The translations under genes and the position numbers were made by a program. Shown in pieces: positions 37,135-45,750 of a stretch of 64,000 nt of DNA. Below the pieces are notes generated by a model, which had not been told where the DNA came from, did no database searches, and saw only the letters and a program-made list of their open reading frames with translations. Every line of letters begins with the position of its first letter. The first letter of the stretch is position 1. Source of the stretch: Maricaulis sp. (GTDB lineage: Bacteria > Pseudomonadota > Alphaproteobacteria > Caulobacterales > Maricaulaceae); the NCBI RefSeq assembly GCF_015665295.1, contig NZ_JADFAJ010000010.1, forward strand, positions 31,432 through 95,431, in the 5' to 3' direction.

Positions 37135-38058
37135 CTAGAGCTCGTGGCCATTCGGCATGACAGGTGCTTCACGCAGCAAGACAACAGAGATGCGGCGATT
37201 GCCTGGCATGTAGGGATCGTCCGGATACAGCGGTTCCGAGCCGGCCTTGCCGCGCACCTCATAGATACGGTCGTTTGAAATACCGGCGCGTTGCAGCTCG
37301 GCGCGGGCCGCATTGGCGCGGTCGGCGGAGAGTTCCCAATTTGTGTAGTCAGTGCCCGGAGCAGATGGCGCACTGTCGGTATGGCCGGCAATCGAGAGCC
37401 GGTTCGGCAGACGTTCGGCGATCCGCGCGACGGCGCGCAGCAGCGTGATGGCCCGCTCATTCGGCACGGTGGCGCCGGGATCGAACATCGGACGGCCTTC
37501 CTGGTCGACGAGCTGGATGCGCAGGCCTTCCGGAGTCTCGTCAATCAGCACGTGGTTGGAGAGTTCGGCCAGCTCGGGCATTTCCTGCATCGCCTGGCGC
37601 AGCGACATGGCGGCGGAATGCAGTTCGGCCGCGTCGCGGCGCTCGCGCGCCTCCGCCATGGCCGAGGCCATGACGGTGGTTTCGCTATCGACCGCTTCCG
37701 GCGAGCCTTCCGGAGATTGCTGGCGATCACGGTCATTGAGTTGGGGGGCGGTCGGGGCGAGGCGCTGTCGCATGGAACTGTCGCCGGAGCCCTGGACTCC
37801 GTCATCACCCGGCGATGTCCCGGCCAGCGGAGCGCCGGAGCCGGAGTTTGAGGGGGAGACCGATGCCGGGGCGAAATAGTCTGCAATACCGCGTTTTTGT
37901 TCGGGTGTGGTGGTGTTGATGAGCCACATCAAGAGGAAGAAGGCCATCATTGCGGTGACAAAGTCGGCATAGGCGACTTTCCAGGCGCCGCCATGGTGTC
38001 CACCCCCGCCGCCCTTGATGACTTTCTTGATGACAATCGGCCGATCAGAGGCTGCCAT
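37135..38058 (-). CDS. motB: flagellar motor stator protein MotB
   Basis: A 307-residue stator subunit. The N-terminus has IVIKKVIKGGGGGHHGGAWKVAYADFVTAMMAFFLLMWL (key part KVAYADFVTAMMAFFLLMWL), including the proton-binding aspartate in YADF at the start of the single transmembrane helix. A Ser/Pro/Gln-rich linker follows, then a C-terminal OmpA-like peptidoglycan-binding domain from about 190 (LSIAGHTDSAP, LSADRANAARAELQRAGI, NRRISVVLL). The ATG at 38058 has GGTGG upstream; a GTG at 38064 is possible. motA is not adjacent, as in Caulobacter. It implies a motile organism. Confidence 0.94.
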   Translation of the reverse strand: MAASDRPIVIKKVIKGGGGGHHGGAWKVAYADFVTAMMAFFLLMWLINTTTPEQKRGIADYFAPASVSPSNSGSGAPLAGTSPGDDGVQGSGDSSMRQRLAPTAPQLNDRDRQQSPEGSPEAVDSETTVMASAMAEARERRDAAELHSAAMSLRQAMQEMPELAELSNHVLIDETPEGLRIQLVDQEGRPMFDPGATVPNERAITLLRAVARIAERLPNRLSIAGHTDSAPSAPGTDYTNWELSADRANAARAELQRAGISNDRIYEVRGKAGSEPLYPDDPYMPGNRRISVVLLREAPVMPNGHEL

Positions 38059-38145
38059 GTCCACCCACCTTGTTTACCTACCTCGGCGTCTTGTAGACCG
38101 TTAGCGTTAAGGTCCGGTTTCAAAACCCGAACCTGCCCGCAAATC

Positions 38146-38622
38146 ATGAGGACTGCCTTGGACGATAGCCGCTCCCTTCGCGACGCACTCGGGCGCTACC
38201 CCACCGGTGTGGCCATTGTCACCACCTATGTGGACGGCAAGGCGCTTGGCATGACGGTAAATTCCTTCGCCTCCGTGTCGCTGGCCCCGCCCCTTGTGCT
38301 TTGGTCGATCGAAACCGCGTCGGAGCGATACGGCATTTTCGGCAAGGCGAGGCATTGGGGCATCAATGTCCTGGCGGCAGACCAGGCCGGCCTGGCGCAT
38401 GCCTGTGCGCTCGATCCCGATCTCTCGGCCTGCCGCAGCGAATGGCAGGGCAAGCGGGTGCCGCTGATCTCGGGAGCTGTGGCGCATCTGGTCTGTCAGG
38501 CCGAGGCCGTCCATCCAGGTGGCGACCATGAAATCCTCGTCGGGCGTGTCATCGAATTTGACACGCCGCGCGATGTACCTGCGCTGGTCTTTTACCGCTC
38601 GACCTATTGCGAGCCGGGTTGA
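38146..38622 (+). CDS. flavin reductase-like domain protein
   Basis: A 158-residue FMN-binding split-barrel protein that could supply reduced flavin to a monooxygenase. Signatures: LRDALGRYPTGVAIVTT, GMTVNSFASVSLAPPLVLWSI, HWGINVLAADQ and the histidine-containing HEILVGRVIEFD. ATG at 38146 lacks a ribosome site; a TTG at 38158 has GAGGA ahead of it and is an alternative. Its last 19 bp overlap the end of the convergent penicillin-acylase gene. No monooxygenase partner is adjacent. Confidence 0.87.
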   Translation: MRTALDDSRSLRDALGRYPTGVAIVTTYVDGKALGMTVNSFASVSLAPPLVLWSIETASERYGIFGKARHWGINVLAADQAGLAHACALDPDLSACRSEWQGKRVPLISGAVAHLVCQAEAVHPGGDHEILVGRVIEFDTPRDVPALVFYRSTYCEPG

Positions 38623-40928
38623 AGCGTCAGCACTGACAGGCCTTCGGGCATGGTCTCCAGCGTCCAGCCGGTCGGAATGGTTATGTACTCGCCGCGTCCC
38701 CACAGAGGGGCCAGGTCGTCATAATGACGAGACATCACATTGCCCGACTGACCCGTCGTGATCATGAAGCGCGACGTATCCGGTGCCGCCATGTCGTAAA
38801 GCGCCCTGTAGGAGGCGCCATGAAAGACATCATAGCCCGGTGAGCGATAGGAGTGATGCGCGACATTGACCGTCGAGCCATCGCCGGGAACCGGGGTGGT
38901 GATGGTGAACCAGTCAGACAGGATCGGGAAATCCGAGAACGGCCGGTGGGCATGTCGGGCATAGTGCATGTCACCCCAGCGCCAGTCGGCCATGTCATCG
39001 CCATAGGCCGCCATCGTGTCCGACATGGCCTGGTCGAGAGCGGGACCCGTCAGGTCCTGGCATGTCACCGTGCGCGCGACCGCGACATTGTCGCACCAAT
39101 GGCCGAGATCACCGGTCAGCACATCGATCATGAAGACGCGGCGATCGCCATGCCAGCTCGGCATGAGCGCATCAAGCTCGTCACCATAAATGTCCTGGCT
39201 GAGCTGGCGCATCCAGGCTGAATAGATCAGCGGCTCGGGCCGATCGACCGCCATGTCTGCATTCCAGTCAGCGAGCAGGGCCAGGGCGGCGCGGCCCGCT
39301 TCGCTCGCGGGCTCAGCCTCGAGCAGAACGGGCAGGACCCGGCGCGCGGTGTCGCTCACCGTATCGACCTGCAGCGCCTGCATGCTGTCGAGATCGTGGA
39401 CGGGCTGTGCCTCGATGCCCTCATAGATTCGGCGGATACGCGATACGCCATACCATTCCGAGGTCAGGTAATGGGGATAGTCGTCCGGCACGATCTTGTT
39501 GTTCGCGGTCGCGACAAAACCGCGATCCGGGTTCAGTGTGTGCGGCAATTCCTCGAAGGGAATCGTCGAGACCCAGGCGCCTTCCGCGTTGCGCACGGGA
39601 ATGCGGGCCGGGGCGTAAAACCCGATATCGCCGTCACGGTCGGCAAAGACCATATTCTGTTGCGGGGCCACAAAGCCGCGTATGGCGGCGACGAAATCAT
39701 CCCATTCATCCGCCTCGATAATGTGCAGGCCGACGCCGGTCGTTCCGTCATCGGGCTCGTCCAGCATCCACTGCAGGGCGAAGAAATCACTGCCTTCGGG
39801 TACGGGGTAGTCGAAATTCTTGGGGTCCAGAACCGGGCCGGTCGCGGTTTCGCGGCGCTGGATGATCACCTCCTCGCCGAAGCGGACGCGGATCCGCTCC
39901 TCGCGCTGGCCGGTCACATCAGCCTCGGTGACTGCATGCAGGTCGCCGACATCGGGTCCGGTATTGGTGAAGCCCCAGGCGATTTGCTCGGTGCGGCCCA
40001 GCGTCACGAAAGGGGTGCCGGGCAGGGTGGCGCCGACAACTGATCCATTCGGCGTGGTCAGGCGGGCGAGATACCAGATTGCCGGTGCCGCCAGCCCGAG
40101 ATGCGGGTCATTGGCCAGGATGGGCAGGCCGCTCGATGTACGCGATCCCGCCAGCACCCAGTTATTCGATCCGTCCCGGCCATTGTCTTCCGGCCCGATC
40201 ATCGGGGCGGGCTCTTCGGCCGGAGGCAGCGTGCTCGCCTCGATGCCGATATCGGCCATGGTCAGCGAACGCGGGGCGTCGTCAGGATAACGGCCGATGA
40301 ACTCGGCGGTGCGCTGCTCGCCCAGCTGCTCGATGAGGGCGGCCATGGCCGGTTCCTGGAAGGCATTGCCGAACAGGTCGAGCGCGATCGCCTTGTAGAC
40401 CACCACCGTATCAGCCGGCAGCCAGGGCTCGGGATCAAACATCAGGATCTGGAATTCCGGCGGCGGGACAAAACCGGGGGTCTCCATCACCGCATTGACG
40501 CCGTCGGCATAGGCCCGCAGGGCAGCCTGGACGTCAGCCGGCAGGTTTTCGACAGCAGTGTCGGCGGCGACGCCAAGACCCATGGTGCGGAAGAAGATGT
40601 CGGTATCCAGACCGGGCTGGCCGAGGATTTCCGCCAGACGCCCGCGCAGAGCGCGGCGGGTGATCTCCATCTGCCAGAGCCGGTCCTGGGCGTGGGCAAC
40701 GCCCATGGCATAAAACCCGTCATGATCGGTTTGCGCAAAGATGTGCGGCACGCCGTAAGTGTCGCGGACAATGCTGGCCTCGGCCTCGAGACCGGCCATT
40801 TCCATCGTGCCGCTGGTCTGGGGCAGGGACGCATAGAGCCGGTTGGCGAAGATCAGGGCGCCGACCGTGGCGAGCGCGGCAAGGCCTCCGACCGCCCAGC
40901 CGAGAAAGCGCAGAACACGTTTGATCAT
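38604..40928 (-). CDS. penicillin acylase family protein (Ntn hydrolase)
   Basis: A 774-residue periplasmic hydrolase. An N-terminal hydrophobic segment (VLRFLGWAVGGLAALATVGALIFA) exports or anchors it. The alpha chain carries IVRDTYGVPHIFA and AMGVAHAQDRLWQMEITRRALRGRLAEI (key part AHAQDRLWQME). Autocleavage is expected before Ser254 in DGSNNWVLAG, which becomes the nucleophile of the beta chain; ANDPHLGL and the oxyanion asparagine in ATANNKI follow. Relatives include acyl-homoserine-lactone acylases and beta-lactam acylases, so quorum quenching is one possibility. GGGGAG precedes the ATG. Confidence 0.92.
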   Translation of the reverse strand: MIKRVLRFLGWAVGGLAALATVGALIFANRLYASLPQTSGTMEMAGLEAEASIVRDTYGVPHIFAQTDHDGFYAMGVAHAQDRLWQMEITRRALRGRLAEILGQPGLDTDIFFRTMGLGVAADTAVENLPADVQAALRAYADGVNAVMETPGFVPPPEFQILMFDPEPWLPADTVVVYKAIALDLFGNAFQEPAMAALIEQLGEQRTAEFIGRYPDDAPRSLTMADIGIEASTLPPAEEPAPMIGPEDNGRDGSNNWVLAGSRTSSGLPILANDPHLGLAAPAIWYLARLTTPNGSVVGATLPGTPFVTLGRTEQIAWGFTNTGPDVGDLHAVTEADVTGQREERIRVRFGEEVIIQRRETATGPVLDPKNFDYPVPEGSDFFALQWMLDEPDDGTTGVGLHIIEADEWDDFVAAIRGFVAPQQNMVFADRDGDIGFYAPARIPVRNAEGAWVSTIPFEELPHTLNPDRGFVATANNKIVPDDYPHYLTSEWYGVSRIRRIYEGIEAQPVHDLDSMQALQVDTVSDTARRVLPVLLEAEPASEAGRAALALLADWNADMAVDRPEPLIYSAWMRQLSQDIYGDELDALMPSWHGDRRVFMIDVLTGDLGHWCDNVAVARTVTCQDLTGPALDQAMSDTMAAYGDDMADWRWGDMHYARHAHRPFSDFPILSDWFTITTPVPGDGSTVNVAHHSYRSPGYDVFHGASYRALYDMAAPDTSRFMITTGQSGNVMSRHYDDLAPLWGRGEYITIPTGWTLETMPEGLSVLTLQPGSQ

Positions 40929-40989
40929 GATGACTTGCTCCCCATTCGCGAGGAGACTAGCAAGGGACGGGATCAATGGGGAGAGCGCA

Positions 40990-41868
40990 ATGGCACGCTG
41001 CACGTTTTTGGGCCTCGGAGTGATGGGTTTCCCGATGGCCGGCCACCTGGCCGCCGCCGGGCATGCGGTCACGGTGTGGAATCGCACAGCCGCCAAGGCG
41101 GCAGACTGGACGTCGCGCCATCCCGGTACGGTGGCGGCCGGGGTCGAAGCCGGCGTTGCCGAGGCCGATTTCGTATTCATGTGCCTGGGTGATGACCCCG
41201 ATGTCCGCCGCGTCGCCGAGCAGGCGATTCCAGCCATGAAGCCTGGCTCGGTGCTGGTCGATCACACCACCGCCTCAGCCGAACTGGCCCGGGAGCTTGA
41301 TATCGAGGCGCGCGATGCGGGCATCGGCTTTGTCGACGCGCCGGTGTCCGGCGGCCAGGCCGGGGCCGAGAACGGCCAGCTGACAATCATGTGCGGCGGC
41401 GAGGCGGATAGCTTCGCCGCGGCCGAGCCGGTCATGGACAGTTATGCCAAGGCGATCTCGCTCATTGGCCCGGCCGGATCCGGCCAGCTGGCCAAGATGG
41501 TCAACCAGATCTGCATTGCGGGCATCGTCCAGGGCCTGTCTGAGGGCCTGCATTTTGCGCAGCGCGCCGGGCTTGATCCGGCCCTGGTGATCGGCGCGAT
41601 CTCCAAGGGGGCCGCGCAGTCCTGGCAGATGGAAAACCGCTGGGAAACCATGGTCGCCGGCAGGTTCGATTATGGTTTTGCCATTGACTGGATGCGCAAG
41701 GATCTCCGCATCACGCTGGACGAGGCCCGCCGCAATGGTGCCACCCTGCCGGTCGCGGCCCTGGTCGACCAGTTCTACGCCGACGTCCAGGCCTTGGGCG
41801 GCAATCGCTGGGATACATCCAGCCTGATTGCGCGGCTGGAGCGGCCGGAGAGCGGAAGCAAGGCATGA
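40990..41868 (+). CDS. NAD(P)-dependent beta-hydroxyacid dehydrogenase (3-hydroxyisobutyrate dehydrogenase-like)
   Basis: A 292-residue enzyme. Rossmann motif FLGLGVMGFPMAGHLAAAGH, substrate motif DAPVSGGQAGAENGQLTIMCGG and the catalytic lysine in GSGQLAKMVNQ. It is a second member of the family in this window beside mmsB at 50484 but only partly alike, with GQ in place of GV after DAPVSGG. It could act on 3-hydroxyisobutyrate, tartronate semialdehyde or succinic semialdehyde. GGGGAG precedes the ATG. An ATGA overlap joins it to the next gene. Confidence 0.9.
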   Translation: MARCTFLGLGVMGFPMAGHLAAAGHAVTVWNRTAAKAADWTSRHPGTVAAGVEAGVAEADFVFMCLGDDPDVRRVAEQAIPAMKPGSVLVDHTTASAELARELDIEARDAGIGFVDAPVSGGQAGAENGQLTIMCGGEADSFAAAEPVMDSYAKAISLIGPAGSGQLAKMVNQICIAGIVQGLSEGLHFAQRAGLDPALVIGAISKGAAQSWQMENRWETMVAGRFDYGFAIDWMRKDLRITLDEARRNGATLPVAALVDQFYADVQALGGNRWDTSSLIARLERPESGSKA

Positions 41869-42392
41869 GCGAACCGAAGGGCTATATCGCGAACGACCCG
41901 GTGGTGATGGGTGTGTGGAAGCGGCTGACCGAGCTTTTTGCGGTCTGGCGCCTGATCGTGTTTGCCAGTTTCACCAAGCGAATGCTCTACCAGGTCACCA
42001 ATGACCAGATGTCGACCCTGATGCGGACGCGTCACTGGAAGCTGGGTTTGGGTCTGCTTGGCGGGCTTGATGATGCCCAGGTCAGCTTCCTCGCGGAATG
42101 GGCTCGCCTGAATGCCGACCGGGCAGAGCGCATTTTCAGATCCACCGCGCTTATCATCGTGTCCATCCCGGTCGCGGGTGTGTTCGGTATTTCAGAGCTG
42201 GACCCGGGTTTGTGGGAACGGGTGGGGTTCGCGCGTCTGGATACGCTGGTCTTCATCATCGGCGCCTGGATGATGGTCAGCGGCGTGATGATGGCCGCCG
42301 CCTGGCGAGCCCGTGACCTGTCCGACCTGCTGGAACTGGAAAAGGCCCGCCGCGCGCTCAAGCGCGCTCAAGCACAAGCAGGGTCCACGTGA
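41865..42392 (+). CDS. uncharacterised protein with two transmembrane segments
   Basis: A 175-residue protein starting in an ATGA overlap with the dehydrogenase and ending in a GTGA overlap with the TRIC-type gene. A cytoplasmic-looking first 90 residues (LTELFAVWRLIVFASFTKRMLYQVTNDQ) are followed by two helices (TALIIVSIPVAGVFGI and LVFIIGAWMMVSGVMMAAAW) and a charged coiled tail (LLELEKARRALKRAQAQ). No family recognised. Gene overlaps suggest it works with, or at least is produced with, the channel-like protein downstream. Confidence 0.75.
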   Translation: MSEPKGYIANDPVVMGVWKRLTELFAVWRLIVFASFTKRMLYQVTNDQMSTLMRTRHWKLGLGLLGGLDDAQVSFLAEWARLNADRAERIFRSTALIIVSIPVAGVFGISELDPGLWERVGFARLDTLVFIIGAWMMVSGVMMAAAWRARDLSDLLELEKARRALKRAQAQAGST

Positions 42393-43018
42393 GCATCGAG
42401 CTCCTCTTCGTTATCCTCGACTATGCCGGTATCGGCTTCTTCGCCTATTCCGGCGGCATGCTTGCGGCACGCAAGGCGCTGGACCCGTTCGGGGCGGTGA
42501 TCATCGGCGCTGTCACCGGCATGGGCGGCGGGACGCTGCGGGACGTGTTGCTGGGTTCCCTGCCGGTCTACTGGATTGTCGAGCCCAAATACCTGCTGGT
42601 CGCGGTCTTTGGCGCGCTGCTGGGCTATTTCACCTCGCCCTGGGCGCAGGCGATTGCGACCCGGCGCGCGGCCCTTATCTGGGCTGATGCGATCGGCCTG
42701 TCGGTCTTCTGTGTGCTGGGCGCGCAGGCTGGTCTGGCTGCAGGCGCCCATTGGACGATTGCCCTCCTGACCGGGATGATGAGTGCCGCCTTTGGCGGCT
42801 TGCTGCGCGATATCATCGTCAATGATGTGCCGCTGGTGCTGCGCGAGGACATTTACGCGCTTGCCGCCCTCGCGGGCGCGGCGGCCTATGTCGGCGGCAT
42901 GAGCATGGGCTTCACGCCCAGCCTCGTTACGCTGGGCTCGGCTCTTCTGGCGCTGGTCCTGCGCGGTTGTGCGATCCAGTTCAAATGGTCGCTGCCGGCG
43001 ATCAAGCTGGGCGATTAG
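42389..43018 (+). CDS. trimeric intracellular cation channel (TRIC/UPF0126) family protein
   Basis: A 209-residue membrane protein with seven hydrophobic segments in two repeats. The family glycine motifs are visible twice: GAVTGMGGGTLRDVLLG and GMMSAAFGGLLRDIIVND. The first-half signature is DYAGIGFFAYSGGMLAARK. Prokaryotic TRIC proteins form trimeric cation-permeable channels; some relatives are proposed amino-acid transporters. It begins with GTG overlapping the preceding stop. Its 3' end overlaps a small convergent gene by 4 bp. Confidence 0.92.
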   Translation: MSIELLFVILDYAGIGFFAYSGGMLAARKALDPFGAVIIGAVTGMGGGTLRDVLLGSLPVYWIVEPKYLLVAVFGALLGYFTSPWAQAIATRRAALIWADAIGLSVFCVLGAQAGLAAGAHWTIALLTGMMSAAFGGLLRDIIVNDVPLVLREDIYALAALAGAAAYVGGMSMGFTPSLVTLGSALLALVLRGCAIQFKWSLPAIKLGD

Positions 43019-43203
43019 TGCAGTGTCGACTGCTTGTCGCGGGTGGTGAGCCGGTCACCGGCGGCGGCACCGAAGTCGACAGCGACCGGTTCAAGCCCCT
43101 GCAGGGTGAGATAGGTCAGGACCGGGATCGAGACCAGGACGAAGAGGGCGAAAAAGGCCCAGAGCCCCATCACGCCGAGCGCGATCGCGACCATGATTTT
43201 CAC
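43015..43203 (-). CDS. small single-helix membrane protein
   Basis: A 62-residue protein with one or two close hydrophobic segments (IMVAIALGVMGLWAFFALFVLVSIPVLTYL, about residues 3-32) and a polar tail GDRLTTRDKQSTLH. Start is GTG 43203 or ATG 43194; neither has a strong ribosome site. A hairpin lies just upstream at 43212-43231 (GACCGGCT with AGCCGGTC), between this gene and the zinc-ribbon gene. Function unknown. Confidence 0.55.
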   Translation of the reverse strand: MKIMVAIALGVMGLWAFFALFVLVSIPVLTYLTLQGLEPVAVDFGAAAGDRLTTRDKQSTLH

Positions 43204-43245
43204 GGCCGCCAGACCGGCTGCGAAGCCGGTCAGGGCCGTCGGACG

Positions 43246-43365
43246 CTAGCGATGGAAGGCGCCGCAATACTCGCAGCTGGTCAGGGTCTCGCGCTTCACC
43301 TTGAGGATCTCACCGGACGGCAGACGGTGGGCACAGGACGGGCAGGACTTCTCGACAGCCAGCAT
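43246..43365 (-). CDS. 39-residue zinc-ribbon mini-protein
   Basis: A very short gene with a strong GGGAGG site 7 nt before the ATG at 43365. The product starts MLAVEKSCPSCAHRL and ends TSCEYCGAFHR, giving two CxxC knuckles (Cys8, Cys11, Cys31, Cys34) separated by 19 residues with conserved-looking HRLPSGEIL. This fits a single rubredoxin-like or ribbon zinc site. Such mini-ribbons can be adaptors for larger complexes; no partner is known. It is followed by the small membrane gene at 43015-43203 on the same strand. Confidence 0.65.
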   Translation of the reverse strand: MLAVEKSCPSCAHRLPSGEILKVKRETLTSCEYCGAFHR

Positions 43366-43497
43366 GCTTGCCTCCCAGGGTCGCGGTTGTGTTTTGCAAC
43401 CCTAGCGCAATGCCTGGTGCGTTCCAACGCCTTCCGCTCGCGGCGCGAGCCGCACGCGACGCATTCGCGCGCCGCGTGAAACCGTCGCCTTTGCCCC

Positions 43498-43986
43498 TCA
43501 GACTGCAGCGCCGACCGGCCTCGCCTTGGTCAATTCGATCATGGCGATGCCACTGTCGGGATCGGTGAACGCCCGGCCATCCTGCCAGCCATGCTTGGCG
43601 TAGAAACGCCGCGCCTGGTCATTGTCGCGAAAGCAATCGAGCCCGATGTGATCTGCGGCCGCAAAGAGTGCCGCCTCACCATGGGCGAGAAGGATTTCCC
43701 CGATCCCCGACCGGTGATGATCGAGATCAACCATCATCAGATCGATCCGGCCCGGCTTGATGGCGCAGGCGCCGACCCGCACGCCATTGCGCTCGGCGAT
43801 GGTGAGCGTGGCGACATTCTCACGGTAATAGGCCGCGATGGCGCCGGAGGCGATATAGGCCTCGACGGTCTCGGCGCCGATGATGCGGGGATATCTGACC
43901 CGGATGGTGCGCGCAGACAGCGCTTCCATCGGATCGGCATCGGCCAGGGTTGCGGGCCGAAGTATGACGTTAGACAAGTCTTGCAA
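43498..43986 (-). CDS. GNAT family N-acetyltransferase
   Basis: A 162-residue acetyltransferase. The acetyl-CoA-binding region is DLMMVDLDHHRSGIGEILLAHGEAA, with the Q/RxxGxG/A pattern as HRSGIG, and the end motif is DNDQARRFYAKHGWQ. It begins at TTG 43986, with AGGAA 7 nt ahead; no ATG is available before residue 20. Substrate unknown. Confidence 0.85.
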   Translation of the reverse strand: MQDLSNVILRPATLADADPMEALSARTIRVRYPRIIGAETVEAYIASGAIAAYYRENVATLTIAERNGVRVGACAIKPGRIDLMMVDLDHHRSGIGEILLAHGEAALFAAADHIGLDCFRDNDQARRFYAKHGWQDGRAFTDPDSGIAMIELTKARPVGAAV

Positions 43987-44052
43987 TGTCTTGTTCCTGA
44001 TAAAGAAGTATCGTTCGCTCGCGACTTGGGCCGCGGGCGGTGTTCGATCAAA

Positions 44053-44082
44053 CCAGCCGACCCGCGTTAAAGGGCGGGCTGG
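44053..44082 (-). terminator. probable terminator of the Cys/Met PLP gene
   Basis: CCAGCC (44053-44058) and GGGCTGG (44076-44082) form the base of a hairpin with an inner CCC/GGG pairing. On the minus strand it is followed by TTTG. It lies about 60 bp past the stop at 44141. Confidence 0.5.
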
Positions 44083-44140
44083 CCGTATCAGGACTCAGGA
44101 AGGCGGCGCATAAACGCTCCAGGTAAGGAAGCGTCCAGCG

Positions 44141-45292
44141 CTAGTCCGCTTTGGCGCTGACGACAAGCGCCTGCCGGATATCGGCGAGCAGGTCAGCCGT
44201 ATCTTCCAGGCCAACGGACAAGCGCACCAGATTGTCGGCGACCGGGCTGTCCGGCCCCTCGATCGGCTTGCGGTGTTCGACCAGGCTTTCCACCCCGCCC
44301 AGCGAGGTCGCCTGGGTGAAGAGCCGCGTTGCGGCGGCAAACCGGGCGGCTGCCTGATAGCCGCCGGCAATATGCAGCGAGAGCATGCCGCCAAACCCGT
44401 TGGTCATCTGGCGGGCCGCCACTTCGTGGCCGGCATGGGTCGGCAGGCCCGGATAAAACACGGCCTCAAGCCCGTCCTCGCCTTGCAGCGCCTCCGCAAT
44501 GGCCAGGGCGCTGGCGCTCTGGCGCTCGAAGCGGACCCAGAGCGTGCGCAGGCCGCGGATCAACAGCCAGGTCTCGAAGGCGCCGGGCACCGCGCCCGTC
44601 TTGGAATGGATCTCGCCGATCTCGGTCCAGCGTTCATTGACCTCCCGCGTCGCCAGAACGCCGGCCAGCACATCGGAATGGCCGTTCAGGTATTTGGTCG
44701 CCGAATGCATGACGATATCGGCACCCAGGGCCAGCGCCTGGGTGGTACAGGGCGGGGCGCAGGTGGAATCCACGCCCAGCGTTGCGCCGACCGCATGGGC
44801 GATGTCGGCCGCCTTGGCAATGTCGACCACCGCCCAGGACGGATTGGCCGGGCTTTCGATCCAGATCAAGTCTGTATCGGGCCTGGCGGCCGCGGTGAGG
44901 GCGTGCAGATCACTGGGGGCGACAAGATTGAGCGTGATCCGCTTTTTCGCCGCCGCCCGCTGCATCAGCAGTTTGGCGCCGTAATACATCTCGGTCTGGG
45001 CGATGACATGCCCGCCCGCCGGCACGCTTTCGATCACGGCTGCGATCGCCGCCATGCCGGAGGAGAAGAGCTTCGCCTCCGGTGCGCCCTCCAGCATGGC
45101 CAGAATGCGCGCCGCCTGTTTTTCGGTCGGACCGGACGGACGGCGATAATCCTGCTCGCCGATCAGCTGGTTGTCGGCGCCGCGGGCATAGGTGGTGGCC
45201 GTATGGACGGGCGGAATGACCGCGCCGGTCGCGGCGTCGATGGCGTGCAGGGCCTGGACGGTGAGGGTGGTGCGGGTCGGGGTGTCGGACAT
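44141..45292 (-). CDS. Cys/Met metabolism PLP-dependent enzyme (cystathionine gamma-synthase/beta-lyase type)
   Basis: A 383-residue fold-type I trans-sulfuration enzyme. The phosphate-binding motif is SSGMAAI, then AQTEMYYGAK, IESPANPSWAVVDI, the cofactor lysine in HSATKYLNGHSDVLAG (Lys200), and the C-terminal RLFTQATSLGGVESLVEHR and LVRLSVGLEDTADLLADI. Synthase, lyase and gamma-lyase activities cannot be separated by these motifs. It has its own likely terminator at 44053-44082. A terminator for the gene upstream lies at 45368-45396. Confidence 0.92.
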   Translation of the reverse strand: MSDTPTRTTLTVQALHAIDAATGAVIPPVHTATTYARGADNQLIGEQDYRRPSGPTEKQAARILAMLEGAPEAKLFSSGMAAIAAVIESVPAGGHVIAQTEMYYGAKLLMQRAAAKKRITLNLVAPSDLHALTAAARPDTDLIWIESPANPSWAVVDIAKAADIAHAVGATLGVDSTCAPPCTTQALALGADIVMHSATKYLNGHSDVLAGVLATREVNERWTEIGEIHSKTGAVPGAFETWLLIRGLRTLWVRFERQSASALAIAEALQGEDGLEAVFYPGLPTHAGHEVAARQMTNGFGGMLSLHIAGGYQAAARFAAATRLFTQATSLGGVESLVEHRKPIEGPDSPVADNLVRLSVGLEDTADLLADIRQALVVSAKAD

Positions 45293-45367
45293 GGGGCCTG
45301 CCTGATCCAGAGCGATGCAGGCTGACTAGGCAGACGCAGGCACAAGGTCAATCACGCCCGCACGAAA

Positions 45368-45396
45368 AGAGCCCCGGGCGACGGGCCCGGAGCTCT
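45368..45396 (-). terminator. rho-independent terminator of the small membrane gene
   Basis: AGAGC (45368-45372) pairs with GCTCT (45392-45396) and CCGGGC (45374-45379) with GCCCGG (45385-45390) around a short loop. On the minus strand it runs into TTTTC. It lies just beyond the stop at 45424. Confidence 0.8.
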
Positions 45397-45423
45397 GTGG
45401 ATGTCAGACGGGCTGACGGGTCT

Positions 45424-45750
45424 TTAGTCGCCCGACATGCCCGGCACGAGGCGCTCGGCCGTTGCCATCACGATGACCATGATGGAGGCGGCGGCGAGCA
45501 CGGCGCCGTAATTGGTGAAGATGGCTGTCAGATACTCACCGACGGCCGGAATGCCACCGAGGGCACCGGCCCCGCCGGCCATCAGGAAGATCGCGGCGAT
45601 AAGCAGGCCGCGACGATGGTCCCCCTTCACGAAAAAGCCGCAGGCCAGGCCGAGAAGGACCAGGATGAGGCCCGTATATTCGAAGGTGACAAAGGCAAAA
45701 ACAATCGCGGCGAGCGCGGCGACGGCATAGATGATCTTGTCCAGCGACAT
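45424..45750 (-). CDS. small hydrophobic membrane protein
   Basis: A 108-residue protein with three to four hydrophobic segments (IIYAVAALAAIVFAFVTF, LILVLLGLACGFFV, LLIAAIFLMAGGAGALGG, VLAAASIMVIVMATA) and one central charged loop KGDHRRG. GGGGAG lies upstream of the ATG at 45750 and a clean terminator follows, so it is a real single-gene unit. No family recognised. The promoter region upstream has ordinary sequence and then the repeats. Confidence 0.75.
   Translation of the reverse strand: MSLDKIIYAVAALAAIVFAFVTFEYTGLILVLLGLACGFFVKGDHRRGLLIAAIFLMAGGAGALGGIPAVGEYLTAIFTNYGAVLAAASIMVIVMATAERLVPGMSGD

Noticed and set aside
40990..41868. Calling the first dehydrogenase mmsB as well
   Set aside because: The gene at 50484 has the better MmsB features and valine-pathway neighbours; the first one is left at family level.
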